Shown here: one piece after another, positions 1 to 8,493 of the stretch | Layout: each line of letters begins with the position of its first letter | How positions within the stretch are numbered: position 1 is the first letter of the stretch | The notes under the pieces: generated by a model | What the model was told of the DNA's origin: nothing | The model's input: only the letters and a program-made list of their open reading frames with translations | The model's database searches: none | Origin: Candidatus Lucifugimonas marina | GTDB taxonomy: Bacteria > Chloroflexota > Dehalococcoidia > Lucifugimonadales > Lucifugimonadaceae | Assembly (NCBI GenBank): GCA_029593915.1 | Contig: CP046147.1 | Coordinates: forward strand, 2,108,001-2,172,000 | DNA: 64,000 nucleotides | Reading direction: 5' to 3' | Made by a program: the position numbers and the translations under genes

Positions 1-904
1 CGTTTCCGCAGGAAAAAATTCCCGGGATCGAAGTTCTGAATGAATCGTCGACGACCGCGCCGTTTGTAGCCCGACTCATCTCGACACCTACGCCCACGGC
101 AAGTTCAGTCTCAGGAATCAGGCCGACTGAAAGAAGAAGCGTGTCGCACTCGACGAACCGTCGTGTGCCCTTCACTTCACCCATCTTGGGTCCGACCTCG
201 GCGAGCGTGACACCAGTAACACGTTCTTTTCCGTGAATCTCAGATACTGTCGTGCTGAGATATAGCGGAATGTCGAAATCTTCTAAACAACGAACCAAGT
301 TTCCAGCGATACCGCTCGGCTGGGGGAGAATCTCAGCCACGCAGACCACTTCTGCTCCTTCGAGCGTCAGGCGACGGGCCATAATCAGCCCGATATCGCC
401 GGAACCTAAAATTACAACCCTCCGGCCAACCGCCAGATTCCGAACGTTCATATAGTTCTGAACCGACCCGGCGGTATAAACACCTGCAGGCCTTGTTCCG
501 GCGGTGCCAATTGCACCGCGAGTACGCTCTCGACAACCTGTCGAAATAATTACTGCGCCAGCCTGGATGGTCTGAACACCATCTGAGTTTCGAACCGTAA
601 TAAGGCGGTCGTCAGTCAGATCGGTAACTGTTGTATTGAGCCAGGTTTCGACACCACGTTCGTTTACTCGATCTTCGTAGATCGCAGCATATTCAGGACC
701 AGTGAGAGCTTCTTTGAACACTTTGGTGCCAAAGCCATCATGAACCTGCTGATTCAAAATGCCGCCTACTCGGTCGTCACGCTCAAGCAGAATTACTCGT
801 TTTGCACCGGCGCCTTTTGCCTCGGCAGCGGCCGCCAGTCCTGCTGGACCACCACCGATAACAGCGACGTCGGCGATTTCTGGTGCGCTAGTGGTTGTAA
901 CCAT
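1..904 (-). CDS. NAD(P)/FAD-dependent oxidoreductase, partial (runs off the window)
   Basis: This is the N-terminal 301 residues of a two-dinucleotide-fold flavoprotein; the C-terminus lies outside the window. The FAD-binding motif GGGPAG is at residues 17-22. A second nucleotide-binding motif (GSGDIG) lies near residue 150, followed by a T/S-x-x-G-x-x-x-CGN-type end of the fold (SIPGIFSCGN). The start ATG overlaps the upstream stop by one base (TAATG), so it is translationally coupled to the GlpA-like gene. By family it resembles the oxidoreductase subunit paired with a GlpA-type glycerol-3-phosphate dehydrogenase or opine/HcnB-type complexes. A third, DUF1667-type gene often follows in such operons but would lie outside this window. 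The substrate is inferred from context only. Confidence 0.8.
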   Translation of the reverse strand, partial: MVTTTSAPEIADVAVIGGGPAGLAAAAEAKGAGAKRVILLERDDRVGGILNQQVHDGFGTKVFKEALTGPEYAAIYEDRVNERGVETWLNTTVTDLTDDRLITVRNSDGVQTIQAGAVIISTGCRERTRGAIGTAGTRPAGVYTAGSVQNYMNVRNLAVGRRVVILGSGDIGLIMARRLTLEGAEVVCVAEILPQPSGIAGNLVRCLEDFDIPLYLSTTVSEIHGKERVTGVTLAEVGPKMGEVKGTRRFVECDTLLLSVGLIPETELAVGVGVEMSRATNGAVVDDSFRTSIPGIFSCGN

Positions 905-2409
905 TACTTCGCCCCAACTTTCTGCTTGGCTCTCTTCGCTTTACTCTCGGCACGGAGATCTTCTGTAGTGCCGAGGAACAGCCATGAATCGCCACCGTTC
1001 AGCGTTATCGATTCAGGAGACTTACCGTTCTCAAGCAGCAGATCGACAATTCGAGGACCACAGAATCCGCCCTGACATCGCCCCATCGTTGCTCGCGATC
1101 GATACTTGATGGCGTTGAGCGATGAAGCACCGAGCTTGTTGTTGATGGAATCGACAATTTCGGTTTTAGTCACCATTTCGCAGCGACAAACAATTTCGCC
1201 GTAGCCGGGGTCTTCGGCGATTAGATTGTCGACAGTAGAAATACTTTCTTCACGGGTCCGATGCACTGAAGACCATGTCTTCTGGAAGCTAGAATTTTCA
1301 CCCGCAGGAATTCGATCACGAACCCACTCGGAAACATGCTCTGCGATTGCGGGGGCAGCTGTAAGTCCCGGTGATTCAATACCGACCAGCTGCATAACGC
1401 CGGGCGCCTCTTCAACTTCTTCAACGACGAAGTCGCCGAATCCACCGACCTTGGCAGGAACAAGTTTTGGCCGCATGCCCGAATAGGCAGTGATCACGTC
1501 TCGCGGTGTGAGTCCCGGCAGGAACTCACCAGCTTCCTTGAGGAGTTGCCGACGAATCTTCGCTGTGGTCCGGACATCGTCACCATCGTTGGTGTAGTCG
1601 GCAGATGGACCGAGGAGGATGTTGCCATCTGTCGTTGGTGTGATGTGAATACCGAGACCAGCGCCACCCTTAGGTGGAACTGGATAGACCATGCTGTTGA
1701 TGAGACCACCGACTCGCTTGTCGAGGATCACATACTCACCCCGGCAAGGCCATACGCGCCAGCGATGAACCCCAACCATCCGGGCGATCTTGTCGGAGTT
1801 GAGGCCTGCCGAGTTGACGATCAATCCCGCACTGATCGTCTCGTTTGGGGTCTCGATTTCGAATGCGCCTTCAGTGCCTTTGATTCCGGTCACTGGCGAA
1901 TTCAGTTTTATCTCTACACCGCTAGCCGTTGCGGACTCTGCAAGTGCGATGGTGAGTGAATACGGACAAGCAATCGCAGCCGTGGGCACGTTCAGAGCGC
2001 CAGCGCCTTCGATGTTTGGCTCCAACTTCTTGAGCGTGGCACGATCGATGATTTCAAGATCTGGCACACCGTTGGCTTCGCCTTTGGCCTTGAGCCCCTC
2101 AAGATCGGGAACTTCCGCCTCGCCTAGAGCGACAATCACCTTGCCGACTCGTTTGAACGGAACATCCAGATCGGCGCAATACTGTTCAAACATCTTGGCA
2201 CTGGCAACGTTAAACTTCGCCTTTACCGATCCGAACGGAACGTTGATTCCGGTGTGAACGACACCGCTGTTTTTGCCGCTTGTTCCACGTGCAACATCGG
2301 CAGCTCGTTCGAGAACCGTGATCTTGAGATCGTACTTACTTAGTTCGCGTGCAATTGCACTTCCGACGACCCCACCACCGATGATTGCGACATCGTATTT
2401 CTCAGACAT
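904..2409 (-). CDS. FAD-dependent glycerol-3-phosphate dehydrogenase-like protein (GlpA family) with BFD-like [2Fe-2S] domain
   Basis: A 501-residue protein with a DAO-type FAD domain (GGGVVGSA at residues 11-18) and a C-terminal BFD-like domain. That domain holds four cysteines placed for a [2Fe-2S] cluster: CRC at 408-410, then C445 and C450 in CQGGFC. This is the usual layout of GlpA-type glycerol-3-phosphate dehydrogenases and relatives that oxidise the substrate at FAD and pass electrons through iron-sulphur to a partner. ATG at 2409 was chosen because GGAG sits 6-7 bases upstream and the FAD motif follows at once; the reading frame stays open for 88 codons upstream, but that stretch is not conserved-looking. 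It leads a two-gene unit with the flavoprotein below it. The closest alternative is an L-2-hydroxyglutarate-type oxidase. Confidence 0.82.
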   Translation of the reverse strand: MSEKYDVAIIGGGVVGSAIARELSKYDLKITVLERAADVARGTSGKNSGVVHTGINVPFGSVKAKFNVASAKMFEQYCADLDVPFKRVGKVIVALGEAEVPDLEGLKAKGEANGVPDLEIIDRATLKKLEPNIEGAGALNVPTAAIACPYSLTIALAESATASGVEIKLNSPVTGIKGTEGAFEIETPNETISAGLIVNSAGLNSDKIARMVGVHRWRVWPCRGEYVILDKRVGGLINSMVYPVPPKGGAGLGIHITPTTDGNILLGPSADYTNDGDDVRTTAKIRRQLLKEAGEFLPGLTPRDVITAYSGMRPKLVPAKVGGFGDFVVEEVEEAPGVMQLVGIESPGLTAAPAIAEHVSEWVRDRIPAGENSSFQKTWSSVHRTREESISTVDNLIAEDPGYGEIVCRCEMVTKTEIVDSINNKLGASSLNAIKYRSRATMGRCQGGFCGPRIVDLLLENGKSPESITLNGGDSWLFLGTTEDLRAESKAKRAKQKVGAK

Positions 2410-2732
2410 AAAGTCTCCACGATTCCGCCGACTGCGTCGTGGCCTGATCTCATCGAGAGCACTAAATACGAACGACCACACGGTGTGGGATTGCTGCGGG
2501 ACAGCCCAACTCACCGCCGTAAATCCCCCCGACGGAACGAAACTATGTAGGGGGTTCACCAAAACCTTAGCTCGCACCCGCAGAGCTAACGTAAAAAATG
2601 CCTGAGCATCCCGTGAGGATGGGCACACGTGAAAATTGGCATCAACTGGACATAAGCTAAATTGGGCGTACACTCCCGCCGGTACGAGAAATCCGCCAAT
2701 CGCACCAGACTAGTAAATCTCGGAGATATCGC
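2410..2732. other. Divergent intergenic region between the GlpA-like gene and a ThDP enzyme gene
   Basis: These 323 bases separate two divergently transcribed genes and should hold both promoters. Two imperfect inverted repeats are visible: CCCCCC near 2526 facing GGGGG near 2551, and CATCC/GGATG around 2607-2620. Neither has a poly-T run, so they look more like operators or leader hairpins than terminators. No dispersed repeat and no gene are seen here. Confidence 0.5.
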
Positions 2733-4367
2733 ATGACTATCGACGTCGCAACCGGAATCGCACGAATCCTCAAGCAAGAAGGCGTTCCGTGGGTGTCCAC
2801 TTTTCCAGTCAGCAAGGTCAACAATGCGTTCGGACGTGAAGGACTGAAACTGTTGATGATGCGCGACGACCGATACGCAGTGAGCGTTGCCGATGCATAT
2901 TCACGAGTGAACAACGGAAACAAAATCGGAGTCTGCACGTTCTCTGGCGGAATTAACGCTGCTGGTGAGCAGGTTGCTTACTCAGGAATAGCGCAGGCAT
3001 ACGAAGATGGATCGCCGGTGCTGTGCATCGTCGATGCTGTTCCGGCTGGTGCAACCCAGAACACACGATTCGATCAAGACGCCAGCCTGCAAGGCGTTTC
3101 GAAGTGGTACGGCTACATCGACAAGCCTGAACGCACACCCGAATTTCTTCGTCGAGCGTTCACCATGTTGCGATCAGGTCGCCCGGGACCTGTAGTTCTT
3201 GGAATCCCGAATGCTGCCGCCACGTATGACGAAACTGTCGATCCGTACCGCTCTCCAAAAGGTTGGAAGTCACTACCAGACCCCGAAGATATTCAGATTG
3301 CAGTCGATGAACTCAACGCTGCAAAAAGTCCGATTCTGTTCGTCGGCGAAGGCGTTTTGTACTCCAACGCCACGGAAGAACTCAAGGCATTTGCCGAAAA
3401 AGCGAATTTACCAGTTATTACTACGTTGAAGGCAAAAGGAGCGTTCCCTGAGAACCACCCGCTTTCAGTCGGCACCCGAGGCGATCATGTTTTGAAGTTC
3501 ATGAATGACGCCGATCTTGTGTTTGCTGTGGGAGCTTCGATATCGCCTGGCAGATTTGGTCACGGCATTCCCGATGCTCCGAATAAGAAAATCATTCAGT
3601 GCAACATTGATGAATACGACATCAACCGAATGTACCCAACTCACCACGCTGTAATTGGCGACGCGAAATCCACGCTCGGGTCACTTACCGCATCGCTAAA
3701 TGGAGGTTTGAGTCGAGCCGATGTGACTGCTTCGGTAAAGGAAATCAAAGACGGTGCGATGGCGCAGTTTCACGAAGTGATGGAATCGGACGCAACACCG
3801 ATCAATCCGTATCGAATATACGGCGATTTGATGAAGGTACTCGACCGCAACAATTCATTCGTAACCCACGAATCGGGGAACACTCGAGACCAGCTCAGCA
3901 CAGCTTACGAAACGCTAATTCCACGAGGTTTTCTTGGATGGGGTAACGTGTCGTCGCTCGGCTACAGCTTCCCTGCTGTAGTTGGCGCAAAGCTTGCTCA
4001 CCCCGACCGACAGTGCGTCGCAGTAATCGGTGACGCTGCTCTCAGCTACATGCTGGGCAACCTGGAAGTACTGACTCGATTGGAAATGGGCGTCACGATT
4101 GTCCACGTCAACAACGGAGGCTTCTCGGGCTACGGACCGGGGTTCTGGGGTGAAGGACACGATCCTTACACCTTCGATGTTTCAGGATCCGACGTCATCA
4201 ACATGACGGCAGCCATCGAACATATCGGGTGGCAAACGGAGCGTGTTACCGAGCCAGGTGAGGTTTCGACTGCCCTCGAACGAGCTTTCGCTGCAAACTG
4301 TGACAACAAACCTGCCTACATAGAAATAATTGCCAGCCAATACCCGGTCTACGGCGACTGGGCGTAG
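2733..4367 (+). CDS. Thiamine-diphosphate-dependent enzyme, acetolactate-synthase-like superfamily
   Basis: A 544-residue protein with the three-domain layout of the POX/acetohydroxyacid synthase superfamily: an N-terminal PYR domain, a central nucleotide-fold domain (about 190-330) and a C-terminal ThDP domain. The ThDP/Mg motif starts at GDAA (residues 433-436) and ends in NN about 28 residues later (VHVNNGG), the usual spacing. A clear SD (GGAG) sits 7 bases before the ATG. The central domain lacks an obvious FAD-binding signature. The substrate cannot be read from sequence; a 2-oxo acid decarboxylase or carboligase is possible. A distant paralogue lies at 12518-14164, so this is one of two such enzymes in 12 kb. 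Confidence 0.85.
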   Translation: MTIDVATGIARILKQEGVPWVSTFPVSKVNNAFGREGLKLLMMRDDRYAVSVADAYSRVNNGNKIGVCTFSGGINAAGEQVAYSGIAQAYEDGSPVLCIVDAVPAGATQNTRFDQDASLQGVSKWYGYIDKPERTPEFLRRAFTMLRSGRPGPVVLGIPNAAATYDETVDPYRSPKGWKSLPDPEDIQIAVDELNAAKSPILFVGEGVLYSNATEELKAFAEKANLPVITTLKAKGAFPENHPLSVGTRGDHVLKFMNDADLVFAVGASISPGRFGHGIPDAPNKKIIQCNIDEYDINRMYPTHHAVIGDAKSTLGSLTASLNGGLSRADVTASVKEIKDGAMAQFHEVMESDATPINPYRIYGDLMKVLDRNNSFVTHESGNTRDQLSTAYETLIPRGFLGWGNVSSLGYSFPAVVGAKLAHPDRQCVAVIGDAALSYMLGNLEVLTRLEMGVTIVHVNNGGFSGYGPGFWGEGHDPYTFDVSGSDVINMTAAIEHIGWQTERVTEPGEVSTALERAFAANCDNKPAYIEIIASQYPVYGDWA

Positions 4368-4389
4368 GTAACAGGGTTTGGTAGCCACC

Positions 4390-4492
4390 CCTTCTCCCAG
4401 CGGGAGAAGGTTGGGATGAGGGAGAGTTGGTCGAAAAAGGCTGCAATTACCGATTCAACTCTCACCTAAGTCCTCCCCCTCGGGAGAGGGTC
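4390..4492. repeat. Dispersed palindromic repeat, family A, copy 1
   Basis: The left arm begins with a small hairpin, CTTCTCCCAGCGGGAGAAG, followed by a GTTGGGATGAGGGAGAG block. About 50 bases later the right arm (CTCACCTAAGTCCTCC) is an approximate reverse complement of the left, so the whole unit can fold as a long hairpin. Other copies are at 4893 and 26139. It lies just below the ThDP gene and just beyond the 3' end of the ankyrin gene. Confidence 0.8.
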
Positions 4493-4503
4493 TCCCTTGT
4501 TCG

Positions 4504-4887
4504 CTACTTGAGCAGTTTCACAAGCTCCGGGTATTTTCCGGCCATGCCGACCATTCGAGGCGTTTTGCCATCGACATCGGCGCCTTCGGGATCGGCACCC
4601 GCAGCAAGAAGCATCTGCACCGCATCACCCTGCCCACTTCTCATTGCGATATTGAGCGGTAGTCTGCCAGTGCCGGTCGCAAGATTCGGGTTCGCACCTG
4701 AATCGAGCATTAGCTTGATCACTTCCGGCACTTCCCTGACGAGCGCCCAATGCAAGCCTGACCAGCCCTTGAAATCGACTTCATCGATATCGACTTCGGC
4801 TTCGTTCAGTCTTGAATTAACTTCCTCGATAGAAGCGTTGTTACAGACCAGATTCGGAAGTGTCGGTTCGGACCTGTCAGTTGGCAT
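4504..4887 (-). CDS. Small ankyrin-repeat protein
   Basis: 127 residues containing about three ankyrin repeats: GWSGLHWALVREVPEVIKLM, then GRLPLNIAMRSGQGDAVQML, then a degenerate DGKTPRMVGMAGKYPELVKL, with ANPN/ADPE turns between them. Ankyrin repeats bind other proteins; no signal peptide, membrane segment or catalytic domain is present, so it is probably a cytoplasmic interaction module. The gene is bracketed by two copies of repeat family A, and its SD (AAGGAG, 5 bases before the ATG) is the outer edge of the downstream-coordinate copy. This suggests the repeat and the gene are linked in transcription or movement. The partner is unknown. Confidence 0.85.
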   Translation of the reverse strand: MPTDRSEPTLPNLVCNNASIEEVNSRLNEAEVDIDEVDFKGWSGLHWALVREVPEVIKLMLDSGANPNLATGTGRLPLNIAMRSGQGDAVQMLLAAGADPEGADVDGKTPRMVGMAGKYPELVKLLK

Positions 4888-4892
4888 GACTA

Positions 4893-4998
4893 CTCCTTCT
4901 CCCAGCGGGAGAAGGTTGGGATGAGGGAGAGTCGTTCATCAGCGCCTAGGTTCGTCAATTCCATCCTCGCCTAAATCCTCTCCGCCGGGAGAGGATTC
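4893..4998. repeat. Dispersed palindromic repeat, family A, copy 2
   Basis: Same structure and orientation as the copy at 4390: CTTCTCCCAGCGGGAGAAG, a GTTGGGATGAGGGAGAG block, about 45 variable bases, then a right arm CTAAATCCTCTCCGCCGGGA. Its left boundary provides the AAGGAG that serves as SD of the ankyrin gene on the minus strand. Confidence 0.8.
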
Positions 4999-5004
4999 GA
5001 AAGG

Positions 5005-6015
5005 CTATCCCTGAAGCGACAGCTTGGTGTAGCGACCACCAATTAGCCACTCAGTGACGTAGATGTTCCCGGCATCGTCGGAAGTAATGCCGTGTGGACT
5101 GTTGAACAGCCCCTCGACCAACCGTGAAGTACGCTGCGGAATTCCTGCTGCATCTGGTTCGTTCGGCCAAGCAGGTTCCTCAGATACCGGGGTGTTGTCA
5201 CAGATATATCCGACCAACTCATCGTTGGGACCAACCACCGTTATTCGTGCGTTCAATTCACCAACAAGCAAATTTTCGTCATAGTTTGCGAACACGGTCG
5301 GTCGATCAAAATAGCTAGATCCAATTGTGCGGATGTAATCGCCTTCCATATCGAAGACCTGAACCCGGCCATTGGCCCTATCGGCAACTAGAAGTTCAGG
5401 CGTTCCAGAGCGAGTGTCGATCCACAGTGAATGCGGACAATCGAACCGACCAGCACCACGAGTTCCATCTATCGAACGTAAATATTCGCCGTTCGAATTA
5501 AAGCGGTGTACCAGACTCTTTCCATACCCATCAGCAACCCAGATGTCCCCATTTCCACCGAGGTGTTCGTCGAAAGCAATGACGCTCGTCGGAGAGAAGA
5601 GATCCCCCTGTAAGCCAGGTACCGCAGGTTCGAACAGTTCCATCTCGACCTGACCTGCCATTGAAACTCGAACGACCTTCCCTTGCAACGGGTCAGGCAG
5701 GTACTCGTATTCGTGATCGGGGTGTCGCTTTCGTCCGTTATCGGCGATCCATATCGATTGAGGCAACCCGGGGCCGAGAGTCGAAAGAGTAAGTCCATGA
5801 GCTTCAATAACAGGAATCTCAAATGATCGAACCAGCTCGCCTTCGGGCGTCAGAATCACGACTAGCGATTCGGTGGGATGGAACGTGACGATCTGACCTT
5901 CATTCGAGAAAGCCATCCCGTGATGAGCCCAGCCGCGTGAAACAGATTCCATAGCGGGCAATCGCGCCCAATCGCCTATCCAATCGAACTCTAAATCACC
6001 TGCTGAAACTCGCAT
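5005..6015 (-). CDS. NHL-type beta-propeller protein
   Basis: 336 residues, read as a six-bladed beta-propeller of NHL-like repeats: blades show the pattern 'D..GNI/YV.D....RV..F...G' (for example IWVADGYGKSLVHRFNSNGE and LLVADRANGRVQVFDMEGDY). No signal peptide is seen. ATG at 6015 was chosen over a GTG nine bases upstream because AGGTGGAG lies directly before it. Proteins of this shape include peptidyl-amidating-lyase-like and lactonase-like enzymes, but no catalytic set is identifiable. It lies in a same-strand run with a PhyH dioxygenase and an acid-sugar dehydratase, so a role in breaking down organic acids or sugars is possible, not shown. Confidence 0.75.
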   Translation of the reverse strand: MRVSAGDLEFDWIGDWARLPAMESVSRGWAHHGMAFSNEGQIVTFHPTESLVVILTPEGELVRSFEIPVIEAHGLTLSTLGPGLPQSIWIADNGRKRHPDHEYEYLPDPLQGKVVRVSMAGQVEMELFEPAVPGLQGDLFSPTSVIAFDEHLGGNGDIWVADGYGKSLVHRFNSNGEYLRSIDGTRGAGRFDCPHSLWIDTRSGTPELLVADRANGRVQVFDMEGDYIRTIGSSYFDRPTVFANYDENLLVGELNARITVVGPNDELVGYICDNTPVSEEPAWPNEPDAAGIPQRTSRLVEGLFNSPHGITSDDAGNIYVTEWLIGGRYTKLSLQG

Positions 6016-6086
6016 CCGCTCCACCTAATCGCCTTACGCTCAAACCACAAATACTGGTATAAAACACTCGGTACTTCAACCCGCAA

Positions 6087-6968
6087 TCAAGTGGGTTTTA
6101 CTTCCTCGAAGTGAGTCTTGCTCAGCTCTTCCTGAATTTCGAAAATCGAGCCCTTGTCGGCTGGTTTTGGTTCGGCGATTCGCACAGGTGCACCGTTGAA
6201 GCGCGGAACGTTGGTTCCAGTCCCCCGAAGCATGTAAGACTGCCAGGTCTCCCAATCACCGTAACCGCCAATCGGGAATGCATCGGCGGCAGAGTAGCCC
6301 ATCAGCAGCAATCGACGCGCGTTCGCCGACATGTTCGGCTCGGAACCATGGAGCGCTCGAACGTGGTGAATTGAAATATCACCCTCTTCTAGCAAGATTT
6401 GACCCGCAGATTCCATATCGACGTCCGACATCTGCACAGCCCCAACGAACACGCCGTCTTCGTGATGATCGTAGGCTGGTCCTTTGTGGGAACCAGGCAT
6501 GACCATTAGGCAGCCATTCTCGACTGTCATCGGATCGATAGCTACTCCAATTTCGAGTATGTCGTCGTTGGTCGCAGGGTAGAAGCCCCAGTCGGTGTGC
6601 CATTCAACCTGCGCACCACCACCAGGGGCCTTATTGTTCAACTTGGTGTGGTGGTGTCGAATGTCGGAACCGATCAACTGTTCGATGATGTCGAGAAGTT
6701 TTGGGTTCCTCATCGCGCGGTTGTAAGCGTCGTGCTGCAGGTGAGGGTTCTTGATTCGGCGAAGCTTTGGGTTATCCGCGGAGTGCCCAGCTTTGATGTC
6801 GATATCGAAGACTTCCGTGTGCTCAGAGACTTCGGCTGACTTCTGAACGAATTCTTCAGTTACTTCCTGAAGCTCGCGAACTTCGGCAGGTGTGTACACC
6901 CCCCGAACCGCAATATAGCCATCACGGTTGTAAGTATCGATCTGATCCTGAGTCAGTATCTTCGCCAT
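6087..6968 (-). CDS. Phytanoyl-CoA dioxygenase (PhyH) family protein
   Basis: 293 residues with the Fe(II)/2-oxoglutarate facial triad of the PhyH family: H124-x-D126 (WHTDWG) and distal H207 (LHGSEPN), with a 2-oxoglutarate-binding Arg at 218/219 in NARRLL. It should hydroxylate an organic substrate with O2 and 2-oxoglutarate in the cytoplasm. The ATG at 6968 has GAGGA five bases upstream and is preferred to an ATG 12 bases earlier that overlaps this SD. PhyH-family members act on very varied substrates, so the natural one is unknown. Its stop is about 70 bases from the propeller gene, so the two may be co-transcribed. Confidence 0.88.
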   Translation of the reverse strand: MAKILTQDQIDTYNRDGYIAVRGVYTPAEVRELQEVTEEFVQKSAEVSEHTEVFDIDIKAGHSADNPKLRRIKNPHLQHDAYNRAMRNPKLLDIIEQLIGSDIRHHHTKLNNKAPGGGAQVEWHTDWGFYPATNDDILEIGVAIDPMTVENGCLMVMPGSHKGPAYDHHEDGVFVGAVQMSDVDMESAGQILLEEGDISIHHVRALHGSEPNMSANARRLLLMGYSAADAFPIGGYGDWETWQSYMLRGTGTNVPRFNGAPVRIAEPKPADKGSIFEIQEELSKTHFEEVKPT

Positions 6969-7052
6969 GCTTTTCCTCATATAAATCTACGAAATAGAAA
7001 GATGGCGGAAGTTTAGGCGCGCGAGTTGCTGGGGGCAAGGACATTCGACGTT

Positions 7053-7180
7053 GTCATGCTGAACTTGATTCAGTATCACGATCAACGCATCGTAATCGAG
7101 GCTAAATGCCCCTCACTAACGACGGCTGGTATCGAAGAGCTACGTCATTCCCGCTGATTCTGAATCAAGTTCAGAAAGAC
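7053..7180. repeat. MITE-like repeat, family B, copy 1
   Basis: 128 bases bounded by inverted repeats: a left end GTCATGCTGAACTTGATTCA and a right end TGATTCTGAATCAAGTTCAG. Each end is itself a palindrome (CTGAA-N5-TTCAG). The middle has no coding potential. Part of a family of near-constant size found throughout the window. Confidence 0.8.
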
Positions 7181-7204
7181 AGCGGGAATGAAAATCGGTG
7201 CCTA

Positions 7205-8380
7205 CTAGTCGTCCTGCCCGCGTTTTGCCCAGTTGGCGTTCACGAACATGTTCAAGCCCGGGTCGGCAATGATTCCTGATTCGGTGTAATTAGGCGGGTT
7301 AGCCTTGATGAAGTCTTCATCAAGCTCGATGCCCCATCCCGGCTTATCAGGCACAGGGAAGTAGCCATCGACTACTTCAGGGTAGCCCGACCCAGCCTTC
7401 TTCACGTGCGGGTCGGCGAAGTCGTTGAAGTGCTCAAGAATCTTGGCGTTCCGCAGAGTGAGACAGAGGTGCAATGCAGCCATTGTCGACACGATTCCAC
7501 CAACGTTGTGCGGCGCAACCATAATCGAGTAGCTCTCAGCGGTTGAGGCAATCTTCTTGGTTTCGAGAATTCCACCCGACTGCGTGATATCGGTCTGCAA
7601 TACGTCGACGTTTTGTGATCCCCAAATTTCACGGAATTCAGGTGCACCGTAGAGTCTTTCGCCGGTAGCGATCGGCAGTGAGGTGTGTTGTCGCACTGAC
7701 TGAAGTGCTGGCGTGTCGCCCGGACGTACCGGCTCTTCGATCCAACCGATGTTGTACTTTTCGATATGTCGTGCAATTTCACGTGCTTGCACTGGAGCGA
7801 ATCGCCCGTGCATTTCGATCATAATCTGTGCACGAGTTCCGGCTACGTTGGCAACTGCTTCGATCAAGTCCAACGAACGGAAGAACTCTGGTCGTTCAAG
7901 CTCCATATCGCCGTTTCCGAACGGATCGAACTTCATGCCACGATAGCCGCGGTCCACAACCTTGCGAGCAGCTTCAGCAAATGCTTCAGGTGTGCGCTCA
8001 ACTGTGTACCAACCGTTTGCGTAGGCAGGGATCTTCTCTTTGACCTGACCACCGAGAAGCTTGTAAACCGGTTGCCCGGTCTTCTTGCCGATGATGTCCC
8101 AGAACGCCAGTTCAACAAGCGCCAGACCTGTGTAAACCACTTCGCCCGGCTTACCGAAGTCCAACAGCGTCATTCGACGGTAAAGTGCCTCGATATCGAA
8201 CGGGTCGTGTCCGATGAAGTGTCGCTCGGCATCCTTGAGGTATTCGATGACCGTGTGGGTCTTGCCGAGAACACGAGCTTCACCGATACCCATGATTCCT
8301 TCATCGGTTTCGATAATGCAGTAGGTCAGATTTCGCCAGGGCGTGCCCAGCACCAGTGTTCGGAATCCAGTGGTCTTCAT
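7205..8380 (-). CDS. Mandelate racemase/muconate-lactonizing enzyme family, probable acid-sugar dehydratase
   Basis: 391 residues, a full-length enolase-superfamily enzyme: N-terminal capping domain to about residue 120, then a TIM barrel. Visible active-site blocks are MKFD (KxD strand), IEMHGRF (metal ligand E and a His base), WIEEP (metal ligand), ATGER (metal ligand) and APHNVGG (second His base). The His-bearing second and seventh strands match the mandelate racemase/galactonate dehydratase subgroup. The expected reaction is removal of water from a sugar acid, giving a 2-keto-3-deoxy acid; the sugar is not predictable. Its setting among SDR, PhyH and kinase genes fits carbohydrate-acid breakdown. 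SAR202-type Chloroflexota are known for expanded enolase-superfamily paralogues. Confidence 0.9.
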   Translation of the reverse strand: MKTTGFRTLVLGTPWRNLTYCIIETDEGIMGIGEARVLGKTHTVIEYLKDAERHFIGHDPFDIEALYRRMTLLDFGKPGEVVYTGLALVELAFWDIIGKKTGQPVYKLLGGQVKEKIPAYANGWYTVERTPEAFAEAARKVVDRGYRGMKFDPFGNGDMELERPEFFRSLDLIEAVANVAGTRAQIMIEMHGRFAPVQAREIARHIEKYNIGWIEEPVRPGDTPALQSVRQHTSLPIATGERLYGAPEFREIWGSQNVDVLQTDITQSGGILETKKIASTAESYSIMVAPHNVGGIVSTMAALHLCLTLRNAKILEHFNDFADPHVKKAGSGYPEVVDGYFPVPDKPGWGIELDEDFIKANPPNYTESGIIADPGLNMFVNANWAKRGQDD

Positions 8381-8458
8381 GCTTTTCTCGTCGGGTTTGA
8401 CTCGTGTTTAGAGCGAACGGCGTCCGCTCGCGAATTTCAACCGGATCATTCTAAGGGC

Positions 8459-8493
8459 AATCGGCACAACTGGATAATCGGTTGTGCGCCGAT
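8459..8493 (-). terminator. Possible terminator or 3' stem-loop after the kinase gene
   Basis: On the minus strand, immediately after the kinase stop, ATCGGCGCACAAC pairs with GTTGTGCCGAT (two-base bulge) around a loop of about ten bases. There is no strong T run after it, so termination is uncertain. Confidence 0.4.

Noticed and set aside
1-2409. A hydrogen cyanide synthase or opine oxidase operon
   Set aside because: The flavoprotein resembles HcnB-type subunits, but the partner's length and BFD-like C-terminus fit a GlpA-type enzyme better, and no HcnA-like gene is visible.
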